A program made the position numbers and the translations under genes. Below are positions 51,730 to 59,971 of a DNA stretch of 64,000 bases, piece after piece. The notes under the pieces were generated by a model, which saw only the letters and a list, made by a program, of their open reading frames with translations, ran no database searches and was not told the DNA's origin. Position 1 is the first letter of the stretch; every line of letters begins with the position of its first letter. This stretch comes from AP-15 sp963732095 (GTDB lineage Bacteria > Pseudomonadota > Alphaproteobacteria > ATCC43930 > CGMCC-115725): positions 3,334-67,333 of the forward strand of contig CAVSZA010000049.1 of assembly GCA_963732095.1 (NCBI GenBank), given 5' to 3'.

Positions 51730-52602
51730 CTACAGCATCGGGCGGCCGCCGGTGACCGGGATCATCGCGCCCGACATGTAGCTGCCGTCGTCGGAGGCGA
51801 GCAGGACATAGGCGGGCGCCAATTCGGCGGGCTGCCCGGGGCGTTTGAGCGGCGTGTTCTCGCCGAAATGCTCGACCTTGTCGGTCGCCATCGTCGACGG
51901 GATCAGCGGCGTCCAGATCGGTCCGGGGGCGACGCAGTTGACCCGAATTCCTTTCTCGGCGAGCAGTTGCGCGAGGCCTGCGGTGAAATTCGCGATGGCG
52001 CCCTTCGTCGTCGCATAGGCCAAGAGCTGCGGCGACGGCGATTTGCTGTTGATCGAGGCGGTGTTCACGATGGCGCCGCCCGGTTTCATGTGCCCGACGG
52101 CAGCCTTCGACAGATAAAACATGCTGTAGATATTAGTGCGGAAGGTATGGTCCCACTCTTCCTCGCTGATCTCTTCGAGACTGGCATGCGTCATCTGATA
52201 GGCGGCGTTGTTGATCAGGATATCGAGCTTGCCGAATTCCCGGACGGCGCGGTCGACCAGCTGGCGGCAGTGCGCCGGATCCTTGACGTCGCCGGCCACC
52301 AGCACCGCCCGGCGCCCGGCCTCTTCGACCCAGTGCGCCGTCTCCCGCGCATCCTCGTGCTCGCAAAGATAGGAAATCAAGACGTCAGCGCCCTCGCGCG
52401 CAAAGGCGATCGCGACCGCCCGTCCGATGCCGGAATCAGCGCCGGTTATCAGCGCAGCGCGGCCTTTCAGCTTGTCGCAGCCACGGTAAGAATGTTCCCC
52501 GTGATCCGGCTTCGGATCGAGCTGTTCGGTGAAGCCGGGCGGTTCCTGCTGCTGGCGGGGTAGTGGAGGGTTGGGGCCGGCGGTTTTCGGATCGGTCGTC
52601 AT
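51730..52602 (-). CDS. Short-chain dehydrogenase, YghA / glucose-dehydrogenase-like
   Basis: A 290-residue SDR. ATG 52602 starts MTTDPKTAGPNPPLPRQQQE. The upstream extension is repeat sequence and is rejected. NAD(P) motif ALITGADSGIGRAVAIAFAR near residue 50, NNAAYQ near 130, catalytic Ser in IVNTASINSKSPS and Tyr/Lys in LLAYATTKGAIAN near 195-208, and GPIWTPLIPS. The Pro/Gln-rich N-terminus and HGEHSYRGCDKLKGR are characteristic of stress-induced YghA-type dehydrogenases. Confidence 0.9.
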   Translation of the reverse strand: MTTDPKTAGPNPPLPRQQQEPPGFTEQLDPKPDHGEHSYRGCDKLKGRAALITGADSGIGRAVAIAFAREGADVLISYLCEHEDARETAHWVEEAGRRAVLVAGDVKDPAHCRQLVDRAVREFGKLDILINNAAYQMTHASLEEISEEEWDHTFRTNIYSMFYLSKAAVGHMKPGGAIVNTASINSKSPSPQLLAYATTKGAIANFTAGLAQLLAEKGIRVNCVAPGPIWTPLIPSTMATDKVEHFGENTPLKRPGQPAELAPAYVLLASDDGSYMSGAMIPVTGGRPML

Positions 52603-52635
52603 TGCAACATCCAATTGCAAAGAGGATGCGTCCAA

Positions 52636-52770
52636 AACGGAACCCCGCGCTGCGGGTTCCTTTGGCGGAACGAAAAGCCCCGCCAAAAGGAGCCGGAGGC
52701 GACGAAGCAATCTCGGGCCGGTAGAGGCTCAATAGGCGCTAGATTGCTTCGCTGCGCTCGCAATGACAAT
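52636..52770. repeat. Intergenic repeat, GCTTCGTCGCC family (family C)
   Basis: CCCCGCGCTGCGGG, then TTCCTTTGGCGGAACGAAAAGCCCCGCCAAAAGGAG (a stem with loop GAACGAAAAG), then ATTGCTTCGCTGCGCTCGCAATGAC as a second palindrome. It sits directly upstream of the SDR gene and runs into the antisense-coded extension that was rejected. Confidence 0.6.
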
Positions 52771-52809
52771 TATGGTGCGGTCGTTCTATTCTGGTCGATT
52801 TGTCCCAGT

Positions 52810-53355
52810 TTAGGCGCTCATTTCCGCCATCAGTTCTTGCTTCCGCTCGGCGAGCTCCTTGCCGACTGCGTCGAGGTCCATCTTCGTCGATTGGAGTTCC
52901 GGGAACAGCTCTTCTTCCTCTTCTTTGATGTGCTGCTTGACCATTTCACCGAGGACACGAAGCTTGGCGTCGTAAAATTCCTCGCCGACCTCCATCGCCT
53001 CGATTTCGCCGATAAGGTTTTTCACTGTCGAATGCTCAACCAGCGCTTCGTCGATCAAATCGTTGTCCTGACTGGCTTCACGGGCCTGGGGATAGAAAAT
53101 CTCTTCCTCGATCTGCGCGTGAACCTTCAAAGCGAGGCAGATTTTTTCCGCCAGATCGGCCTTGCGATCTTCATCACTGTCCTTCAGCTCATCATATTCG
53201 TCGAACCATTCCTCGACTTCCCGGTGATCTTCTTCCAAGACGTCGAAAGCGTTACGGGACGCCTGCTGGCGCTCTTTGTTCCGACTCGCACTCTGCGAGC
53301 GGCTCGATTTCCGATCCGCCGTGCGGTTTGCCTTGGTTTTCGCTTTTGTCGCCAT
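52810..53355 (-). CDS. Hemerythrin/HHE domain protein
   Basis: A 181-residue protein. A basic, Lys/Arg/Ser-rich N-terminal 50 residues (MATKAKTKANRTADRKSSRS) precede a four-helix HHE domain: LEEDHREVEEWFDEYDE (His near residue 55), LKVHAQIEEEIFYP (His and Glu near 92), ALVEHSTVKNLIGEIE (His near 120) and MVKQHIKEEEEELFPEL (His and Glu near 155). This ligand set predicts a di-iron site sensing oxygen or NO or binding DNA through the tail. GAGGGA lies upstream of ATG 53355. Confidence 0.88.
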   Translation of the reverse strand: MATKAKTKANRTADRKSSRSQSASRNKERQQASRNAFDVLEEDHREVEEWFDEYDELKDSDEDRKADLAEKICLALKVHAQIEEEIFYPQAREASQDNDLIDEALVEHSTVKNLIGEIEAMEVGEEFYDAKLRVLGEMVKQHIKEEEEELFPELQSTKMDLDAVGKELAERKQELMAEMSA

Positions 53356-53483
53356 CGCCAAATCCCTCGCTGTCATGAATGTCTCAGGATTAACCGCGCA
53401 AAGCGGGCAGCGGTTCCTGGCGCTTTCCCAGGCGGCCATAAATCGGGTAGACGATTGCCGATAACAAAAGAAAGGGACAAACG

Positions 53484-53939
53484 ATGATCGAACTCGAGCG
53501 TCCGGTTGACCTCACGCAATATGTCGGCAAGGAAATCGGCGTCAGCGATTGGTTTACAGTCGATCAGGCGTTGATCGATAAATTCGCCGACGCCACTGGA
53601 GACCACCAATGGATCCATGTCGATGTCGAGCGCGCCAAGCGCGAGATGCCGGGCGGCAAGACGATTGCCCACGGCTATCTGACGTTGTCGCTGGTGCCCC
53701 GGCTCGGCCAGACGCTCTATCGCGTCAAGCACCGCTCGCGTGGGCTCAATTACGGCTCCAACCGCGTCCGATTCACTGGGCAGGTACCGGCTGGCTCGCG
53801 CATTCGGCTGCGGCAGAAAATCAAATCGGTCGATCCGGTCGATGGCGGCGTGCGCATTACCTCGGAGAACACGATCGAGGTCGAGGGCGCCTCCCGCCCC
53901 GCTCTCGTCGCCGAGACCATCAGCATGCAATTCGATTGA
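53484..53939 (+). CDS. MaoC-family (R)-specific enoyl-CoA hydratase
   Basis: A 151-residue hot-dog protein. The catalytic hydratase-2 motif is DKFADATGDHQWIHVDVERA (Asp and His near residues 36-45), followed by GGKTIAHGYLTLSLVPRL and GLNYGSNRVRFTGQVPAGSR. It hydrates trans-2-enoyl-CoA to the (R)-3-hydroxyacyl-CoA, as used in fatty acid oxidation or PHA supply. Confidence 0.93.
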   Translation: MIELERPVDLTQYVGKEIGVSDWFTVDQALIDKFADATGDHQWIHVDVERAKREMPGGKTIAHGYLTLSLVPRLGQTLYRVKHRSRGLNYGSNRVRFTGQVPAGSRIRLRQKIKSVDPVDGGVRITSENTIEVEGASRPALVAETISMQFD

Positions 53940-53953
53940 CCAGGGAACTGCGC

Positions 53954-54570
53954 TCAGCCCAACTGGAGCTCTTCCCGTTCGAGGACCACCAGTCGATCAG
54001 TTGCCGGCTCGTATAGCAGAACGTAGAGAGTAGTATTGCGAACCTGCGCGGGCGGGCTGCCCGGCGGCAAGGCGTGCTTCATCAGCTGGCGCACCATCGC
54101 ACCGTGGGTGGAGACACCGATCCGCCGGTAGGGCCGCGGCGCGGTGAAGCGCCGCAAACCGGCGAGCCCCCGCACGCGGGTCTCGATGCCGGTCTCGCCG
54201 CCGGGAAAGGCGACATCGCCATCCGAGAACCAGCGCTCGGTGAGGCCCTCGCCGAAGCGCGTCTTGGCGTCGGCCATAGGAGGCCCTCGGCCGCGCCAAC
54301 ATCGGTCTCGCGCAACCCCGCTTCGGTGAAAAGCGGCACCCGCAACGCCTCGGCAACGATCTGCGCGGTCGTTTGGGCGCGCTTCAGATCGCTCGACACG
54401 ACCGCATCCAGGCGGTGTGGGCGCAAGCTTTCGGCCAGTGCCTGCGCTTGCGTCAGGCCCGTGGCATTGAGCGGCGTATCCGTATGCCCCTGCAGCCGGC
54501 CTTCGCGGTTCCAGTCGGTCTCGCCGTGCCGGAACAGGAACAGAATGCGGTCGTCGCGGTCTTGTTTCAT
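53954..54570 (-). pseudogene. Histidine phosphatase (phosphoglycerate-mutase-like), single-base frameshift
   Basis: From ATG 54570 the protein reads MKQDRDDRILFLFRHGETDW with the catalytic RHG, runs to GLRETDVGAAEGL, then the frame breaks near 54278-54283. The rest (MADAKTRFGEGLTERWFSDG to EELQLG, with second His in IGVSTHGAMVRQL) is intact in another frame. Adding one base to CTCCTATGG restores a 205-residue protein. All catalytic residues are present otherwise. Substrate unknown. Confidence 0.85.
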
Positions 54571-54628
54571 TATGCCTCCATCAGATGATATTAGAGTTAA
54601 ATTGGACCGACCCGAGGGAGTCTGGAAG

Positions 54629-55075
54629 ATGGAGATCCTCAATCATCAGTGGTCCGAGCGGATGCTCGGTGTGCTGCGCATTATTGTCGGGCTCTTATTC
54701 GTCGAGCACGGCTTGGCGAAACTCGTCGGCTTTCCACATGTCGCGATGTTCGATAAATTGCAGCTGGTCTCGCTGTTGGGGCTCGCCGGGGTCATCGAAC
54801 TGGTCGGCGGGGCGTTGCTCACGGTCGGCCTGTTCACTCGCATCACCGCGTTTATCATGTCGGGCGAAATGGCATTCGCCTACTTCATGGTGCACGCGCC
54901 GAAGAGCTTTTTCCCGACCCTCAACGGCGGCGAATTGGCGATTGTCTACTGCTTTCTATTTCTGTATTTCGCGGCGGCCGGCAGCGGCGCCTGGAGTGTC
55001 GCCCAGTTTCGCCATGGCGTCGCTCGCGCCACTGGAGCTTACGACAGGCGGGCAGCGGCGGGCGGAGGCAATTGA
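54629..55075 (+). CDS. DoxX family membrane protein
   Basis: A 148-residue, four-helix inner-membrane protein: MLGVLRIIVGLLFVEHGLAK, LLGLAGVIELVGGALLTVGL, FIMSGEMAFAYFMVH and ELAIVYCFLFLYFAAA. The EHG and PFVxR-like positions match DoxX/DoxD. Such proteins are quinone-linked accessory subunits. ATG 54629 follows GGGAG. The next gene starts at its stop (TGATG). Confidence 0.88.
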   Translation: MEILNHQWSERMLGVLRIIVGLLFVEHGLAKLVGFPHVAMFDKLQLVSLLGLAGVIELVGGALLTVGLFTRITAFIMSGEMAFAYFMVHAPKSFFPTLNGGELAIVYCFLFLYFAAAGSGAWSVAQFRHGVARATGAYDRRAAAGGGN

Positions 55076-55594
55076 TGAACGACGCGGGGGTGATTGCGCT
55101 CAGCCCGGAGACAGTGCTCGGCGAGATGAAGAAGAACGGCGTCACACACGTCGTGTGGCTGCCGGACAGCGAGACCAACTGGCTCTACCTCTTGATGAAG
55201 GCGGAGCCGTCGCTGCGGCTCGTTGGCGTCAGCCGCGAAGGGCACGCCTGCTCGATCGCCGCCGGGCTGTGGGTTGCCGGGGCCAAGCCGCTGATCCTGA
55301 TCCAGAACACTGGGATGATGGAATTCGGGAGATTCGCTGCGCGGCTGGCTTTTGGGCCTCAACATCCCGGTCGTGCTGATGGTCGGCTATCGCGGCTGGA
55401 CGCGCCACGGCGTCAACCAGGACAGCGCGGCGACTTACACGGAGCGGTTTCTGATGGCGTTTGGGATCAACTACTACCTCGTCGAGAACGACGCCGACGC
55501 GCCGCGTATCTCGATCGCTTTCGAGGAGGCGGAACGCACCAGGAGGCCGGTCGTCGTGCTCGTCGGCGACGAATACCATGGCTTCAATCGGTAA
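55075..55594 (+). pseudogene. ThDP-dependent decarboxylase, alpha (PYR) subunit, frameshifted
   Basis: Starts at the DoxX stop (TGATG). Residues to LIQNTGMME read MNDAGVIALSPETVLGEMKK with THVVWLPDSETNWLY and the activating Glu in VSREGHACSIAAG. Then one extra T in the TT at 55324-55325 breaks the frame. Removing it gives ESGDSLRGWLLGLNIPVVLM joined to the second half (GWTRHGVNQDSAATYTERFL to DEYHGFNR), total 172 residues. The layout matches ComD-type sulfopyruvate decarboxylase alpha subunits. The beta gene follows 12 bases later. Confidence 0.82.
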
Positions 55595-55606
55595 TAGAGA
55601 ACCGCG

Positions 55607-56194
55607 ATGATGCACACAGCCGATATGTTGAAGGCCTTCGCGCCTTATCGCGAGGACGCGATCGTCGTTCTGGGCCGCGGCGGCCGCTATTGGACTGACC
55701 TTACGACGCGGCCGAATCTGGACGTACCCGTCGGCGATCCGGCAATGGGCGGACACGCCGGCTTTGCGCTGGGGCTGGCGCTGGCGCGACCGGAGAAAAG
55801 GGTGATCCTCTTCGATTCCGAGGGCGACATCTTGATGAGCCTTGGCATCCTGGTCACGATAGCCGAGCAGCAGCCGACGAATTTCTACCACTTCTTGATC
55901 GACAATGGCTGCTACGCCACGACAGGCGGTCAGCCCGTGCCCAATGCCGAAAACACCGACTACGACGTGATCGCCCGCGGCGCCGGCTATCCCCGAGCTT
56001 TCGCCTTCCGGGAGCTCGAGAATTTCTCCGCCACTTTGCCCGAGATCCTCGGCAAGCCGGGCCCGGTGTTTGTCGCCGTAAAGGTGGCTCCGGAAATCGA
56101 AAACGCGCCGATCGGCCGGCGCCGCCGATGGCAGACCCGCACGCGCGATCAGGTGATCAGGGACTTGCGCAAGGAATTAGGCGTCAGCGGGTAA
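55607..56194 (+). CDS. ThDP-dependent decarboxylase, beta (PP) subunit
   Basis: A 195-residue C-terminal-type ThDP-binding protein of the ComE/sulfopyruvate or phosphonopyruvate decarboxylase group. The ThDP motif is EGDILMSLGILVTIAEQQPT followed by FYHFLIDNGCYATTGGQP, with GDI in place of GDG and a matching Asn about 30 residues on. VPVGDPAMGGHAGFALGLAL is also typical. It should pair with the alpha subunit upstream to decarboxylate a 2-oxo acid. The substrate is not determined. Confidence 0.83.
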   Translation: MMHTADMLKAFAPYREDAIVVLGRGGRYWTDLTTRPNLDVPVGDPAMGGHAGFALGLALARPEKRVILFDSEGDILMSLGILVTIAEQQPTNFYHFLIDNGCYATTGGQPVPNAENTDYDVIARGAGYPRAFAFRELENFSATLPEILGKPGPVFVAVKVAPEIENAPIGRRRRWQTRTRDQVIRDLRKELGVSG

Positions 56195-56244
56195 ATGTCA
56201 CCTGGGCCGGAATGCGACGTGTATCTGGTGGGGCAAGCCCTCGC

Positions 56245-56469
56245 TCACGCGTGAAGGTTTTTTGCGCAGTGGCCCAAGACCCATACGCCATGTCGGTTGC
56301 GGTGCTTTCCTACCCAATGAAAGCCGGGGGCGCAGCCCTGAGCGACCTCGATGAGGTGCGACGCGGCACCGGCTTCCCTCCCAATTGATCCGGTCGGGAA
56401 AGCGGACGCTGTTACGGCTATCGTCGTGGAACCGATCAGACCAATAATCGCGAAGACCGCTGCACGCAT
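56245..56469 (-). CDS. Small secreted Gly/His/Cys-rich protein
   Basis: A 74-residue protein with signal peptide MRAAVFAIIGLIGSTTIAVT and mature part ending VAQGCAPGFHWVGKHRNRHG and VWVLGHCAKN. Two Cys flank the Trp/His-rich core, as in the small GCG-type secreted proteins of alphaproteobacteria. The long frame of which it forms the end overlaps the GMC gene, so only ATG 56469 is used. Function unknown. Confidence 0.6.
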   Translation of the reverse strand: MRAAVFAIIGLIGSTTIAVTASAFPTGSIGREAGAASHLIEVAQGCAPGFHWVGKHRNRHGVWVLGHCAKNLHA

Positions 56470-56553
56470 GTCGTGCTCCGTCGAGTTGCAAGACATCATA
56501 TAATGAGCGGCGGCGGTGCAAAAAATATAGGTCGGATTTCGCGGAGAGCGGGT

Positions 56554-58188
56554 ATGCAGGACACCAGTGAATTCGACTTCGTCATCGTCGGCGCCGGTTC
56601 TGCCGGTTGCGTGTTGGCGAACCGCCTGACCGCCGACCGCACGACGCGCGTCCTTTTGCTGGAGGCAGGCGGCAAGGACCGCAATCCGTGGATCCACATC
56701 CCCGCCGGGTTCTACCGAAACATCTTCCATCCGAAGATCACCTGGGTGTTCGAGACCGAGCCGCTCGCCGAGCTCGGCGGACGCCGCATGCTGTGGCCGC
56801 GCGGCAAGGTGCTCGGCGGGTCGAGCTCGATCAACGGGCTCATTTACATCCGCGGCCAAAAGCAGGATTTCGATCTGTGGCGCCAGCTCGGCAATACCGG
56901 CTGGTCGTATGAGGACGTGCTGCCTTATTTCCGGCGCGCCGAGCATCAGGAGCGCGGCGCCGACGAGCATCACGGCGCTGGCGGACCGCTGTGCGTCTCC
57001 GATCTGCGGGCCCGCCATGCATTGCATGACGCCTTCATCGCCGGGGCGCAGGAAGCAGGATACAAGCTCAATCCGGATTTCAACGGTGCCGAGCAGGACG
57101 GCGTCGGACCGTTGCAGGTGACCGTCCGCAACATGCGGCGGTGCAGCGCGGCAGTCGCCTATCTGCGGCCCGCAATGCGGCGGCCCAATCTGCGTGTCGA
57201 GATCCGCGCATTGGCGCACCGCGTGCTGTTCGAAGGCAAGCGCGCGGTCGGCCTCGAATATTCGCAGGGTGGGATCGTGCACAGAGCCCGGGCGCGCCGC
57301 GAGGTATTGCTCGCCGGCGGCTCGATCAACTCGCCGCAGCTGCTGCAGCTTTCCGGGATCGGGCCGGGCCAATTGCTGCAGGAGCACGGCATTCCGGTGG
57401 TTGAGGATCTGCCGGGGGTCGGCGAGAACCTGCAGGATCACATTAACTCGCGCGTCGTCTATCGCGCGCGGCGCGCCAACACCTTGAACGAGGTCTCCCG
57501 GAGCTGGCTGCGGCAGGCTCATGCCGGGTTCTCGTATGCGCTGGCGCGCCGCGGCGCATTGATGATGGGAGCGGCGCCGATCGGGCTCTTTGCACGCACC
57601 CGGCCGGGCCTCAACTCGCCGGATGTGCAATATCAGTTCCTCGCCGGCAGTTTTGTGCGGCCAGGGGAGGAAATGCACGACTTTCCGGCCTGCCAGGCGA
57701 CCTGCATCCCCTGCCGGCCGGAAAGCCGCGGCTGGCTCAGGATCCGCTCGCCTGATCCCGCAGCGCCGCCGGCAATCCAGCCGGACTATCTGTCGACGCA
57801 GGCCGACAAGGACACGTTGATCGCCGGGCTCAGGATCGCGCGAGGCATCTTTCAGACCGCGGCGATGCAGAAATCCGTCTCCGAGGAATTCTTGCCCGGT
57901 CCGGCGGCGCAGAGCGACGAAGACTTCCTCGACCATATCCGCCAGACGGCCGGCACGACCTACCACCCCACCAGCACCTGCATGATGGGGCCGCATGAAC
58001 GGGGCGTAGTCGACACGGCGCTGCGGGTGCGAGGAGTCGAGGCGCTGCGGGTGATCGACGCCTCGATCATGCCGACTGTCGTTTCCGGCAATACCAATGC
58101 GGCGACGATCATGATCGCCGAAAAGGGCGCCGACATGATCCTCGGTGAGGCGCGTTCCGCCGGCTCGATTGCGGCCAGGGCTGCGTAA
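56554..58188 (+). CDS. GMC-family FAD oxidoreductase (choline/alcohol dehydrogenase-like)
   Basis: A 544-residue protein. ATG 56554 follows GGAGAG. FAD motif FDFVIVGAGSAGCVLANRLT at about 7-26, the GMC signature WPRGKVLGGSSSINGLIYIR near 85, GSINSPQLLQLSGIGPGQLL near 260, and the catalytic His in GTTYHPTSTCMMG near 470 with Asn in VVSGNTNAATIMIAEKGADM near 510. It oxidises a primary alcohol, with electrons passed to a quinone or carrier. Substrate unknown. Downstream gene is convergent. Confidence 0.93.
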   Translation: MQDTSEFDFVIVGAGSAGCVLANRLTADRTTRVLLLEAGGKDRNPWIHIPAGFYRNIFHPKITWVFETEPLAELGGRRMLWPRGKVLGGSSSINGLIYIRGQKQDFDLWRQLGNTGWSYEDVLPYFRRAEHQERGADEHHGAGGPLCVSDLRARHALHDAFIAGAQEAGYKLNPDFNGAEQDGVGPLQVTVRNMRRCSAAVAYLRPAMRRPNLRVEIRALAHRVLFEGKRAVGLEYSQGGIVHRARARREVLLAGGSINSPQLLQLSGIGPGQLLQEHGIPVVEDLPGVGENLQDHINSRVVYRARRANTLNEVSRSWLRQAHAGFSYALARRGALMMGAAPIGLFARTRPGLNSPDVQYQFLAGSFVRPGEEMHDFPACQATCIPCRPESRGWLRIRSPDPAAPPAIQPDYLSTQADKDTLIAGLRIARGIFQTAAMQKSVSEEFLPGPAAQSDEDFLDHIRQTAGTTYHPTSTCMMGPHERGVVDTALRVRGVEALRVIDASIMPTVVSGNTNAATIMIAEKGADMILGEARSAGSIAARAA

Positions 58189-58212
58189 GGCGCCGTCCCC
58201 CACCCGGCCCAG

Positions 58213-59010
58213 CTATCGCGTCAGGCTGAACTGCATCGTCAGCGAGACCTCGATGCGGGATGCTGTCATGCTTGGCGGAAAGGGCGGCAGCTGTGCGCCG
58301 CGCATCATCTCATCGAGACCGGCATCGAGATCGGCGTATCCAGTGCTCCTGTAACTGTAGTCGAGGACGCGGCCGGATCGGTCGATCCGAAAGCGCAGCG
58401 CAGCGTTTCCTTCCTCGCCCCGTTCACGGGCGGATTCGGGATAACGTTTGTGGCTTTCGAGCCAGGCGCTGACCATCGCCTGGTAGCTCGCGGTGACATC
58501 CGGTCTCGGGACTGGCGCCGGCGCCGCGACGGATGCCGCCGCGACCGCTGTGGAATTTTGCGCACCGGCAACACCGGCGGGACTCATTTCGGCAAATCTC
58601 GCCGGCGCCGGGGTCGGTTCGGCCACGGGTGCCTGCGGTCGCTCCGGCCGGTGTATGACATGTTTCGGCGGCTCCCTGACGACGGGCTTGCGCCGCGGCG
58701 GCGGCGTCACGGGTAGGGCGGCCGTTTGGTCGGGCGGCGGGACCGGGACTTCCGGCGCGGGGGCGGGAGCCGGCTCGGTTGCTTCGACCGGACGCTCCGG
58801 CTGTGATACCGCAGCCGCTTGCGACGGCAACGCCTGCGGGGTGGGCAAGAGCTTGGCTTCAGGAAGGGGTTGGCCGAGAACAACCTCGAAACCGCCGGGC
58901 ATCGCGGTTTCCGGGGAGGGACGGGTCGCGGCGGCAAACAGGATCACCAGGGCCAATACGACAGCATGGCCGGCAATCGACAAAGCAAGGGGCAGCCTGA
59001 TCCCGTTCAT
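58213..59010 (-). CDS. TonB-like protein (C-terminal domain)
   Basis: A 265-residue protein. An N-terminal helix (LPLALSIAGHAVVLALVILF) anchors it in the inner membrane, a Pro/Ala-rich spacer (about 60-165) spans the periplasm, and the end is a TonB C-terminal fold: SAWLESHKRYPESARERGEE, NAALRFRIDRSGRVLDYSYR, then LPPFPPSM. ATG 59010 is preferred, 59031 is equally open. No exbBD genes nearby, so its partner and cargo are unknown. Confidence 0.82.
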   Translation of the reverse strand: MNGIRLPLALSIAGHAVVLALVILFAAATRPSPETAMPGGFEVVLGQPLPEAKLLPTPQALPSQAAAVSQPERPVEATEPAPAPAPEVPVPPPDQTAALPVTPPPRRKPVVREPPKHVIHRPERPQAPVAEPTPAPARFAEMSPAGVAGAQNSTAVAAASVAAPAPVPRPDVTASYQAMVSAWLESHKRYPESARERGEEGNAALRFRIDRSGRVLDYSYRSTGYADLDAGLDEMMRGAQLPPFPPSMTASRIEVSLTMQFSLTR

Positions 59011-59200
59011 CGCGAACCCGGCGCCGGCCATCGCAAGAAACGGGCGAGAATATCGCAATCGGCGCGCCTTTGCAGCGCCGACCGCCTCACGCGACAGGCG
59101 AGCGGCCGGGTGGCAAATTTTTACTTGCCGTAGTATCTTCAAAACGCGCGCCGGCTGGAATCGGTGATGCCGGCGACCCCGGCCATCAGGGAGGCGCATC

Positions 59201-59968
59201 ATGCACGCGTTTTGCAAACCGGCGGGCGCTATCGCGGCATTGGCGATCATCTTGTTGGCGAGCGGCCCTTACGCTCAAGAAACCAAGCAACTGCCGGTTC
59301 CCAACGTTACCGTAACCGCACCCGCAGCTCCGGTCGAACCGCCCTATTTGCGCAGCCCCGGGAAATCGTTCGAGCGAAATCCCTATGCCGGCCGCTATCG
59401 CGTCGAAGAGGATAAATTCACGCAAGTGCCGTGCACAGAAACTCGCATTGCGTCGTCAGCCGGGGGAAAATGCCTGCAAGGCTATCGGTTGGTGCCGGGC
59501 CTTGCTCTCAGCAACCAGCGCGGTGGCCTGCGGTGCGACATGGCGCTCGACGTGGTCATGTACAGCGTCGGCAACTTGTCTATCGAAGCGAGCACCTTGA
59601 TTTTCGATCCGTACAAGCTGGCAGCCACCGGGATGCCAAACAAGTGGTGTTACGTCGCCAGTCATCCGGGTTACGATCAGGAAGACTTTCAAGACATGAA
59701 CCAGGTGACGCGGCGCGGCACCAATTGGCGTAATCTCGTGAGCAATGGCGAAGACAAATCCATCGAATTCTCGGATGGGTCTCACAGCTGCATTGCCGTT
59801 CACAAGCCCGGACCACAGTGGCGAGGCGGTTACGTCTACATGCTGCACGCCAGCATCTGCCGGACCGACACGGCCGCGGTGCGGGCAGAGGACGTCGCCT
59901 ATACTCTCGGCTCACTCCAAATCCGGCAATACGATTCAAAAGGCAATTTGCGAAAGGCCGGCGAATAG
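59201..59968 (+). CDS. Secreted protein of unknown function, first of a tandem pair
   Basis: A 255-residue protein with a signal peptide (MHAFCKPAGAIAALAIILLA, likely cut near SGPYAQE). The mature part shares a layout with the next gene: NVTVTAPAAPVEPPYLRSPG, a long body ending DYDQEDFQDMNQVTRRGTNW in both copies as GYDQEDFQDMNQVTRRGTNW. About six Cys are conserved in the pair. No catalytic motif is recognisable. GGGAGGCG precedes the start. Confidence 0.7.
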   Translation: MHAFCKPAGAIAALAIILLASGPYAQETKQLPVPNVTVTAPAAPVEPPYLRSPGKSFERNPYAGRYRVEEDKFTQVPCTETRIASSAGGKCLQGYRLVPGLALSNQRGGLRCDMALDVVMYSVGNLSIEASTLIFDPYKLAATGMPNKWCYVASHPGYDQEDFQDMNQVTRRGTNWRNLVSNGEDKSIEFSDGSHSCIAVHKPGPQWRGGYVYMLHASICRTDTAAVRAEDVAYTLGSLQIRQYDSKGNLRKAGE

Positions 59969-59971
59969 ATC

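Noticed and set aside
56245..58203. 652-residue minus-strand frame over the GMC gene
   Set aside because: Only its last 74 codons (from ATG 56469) look like a real small secreted protein.
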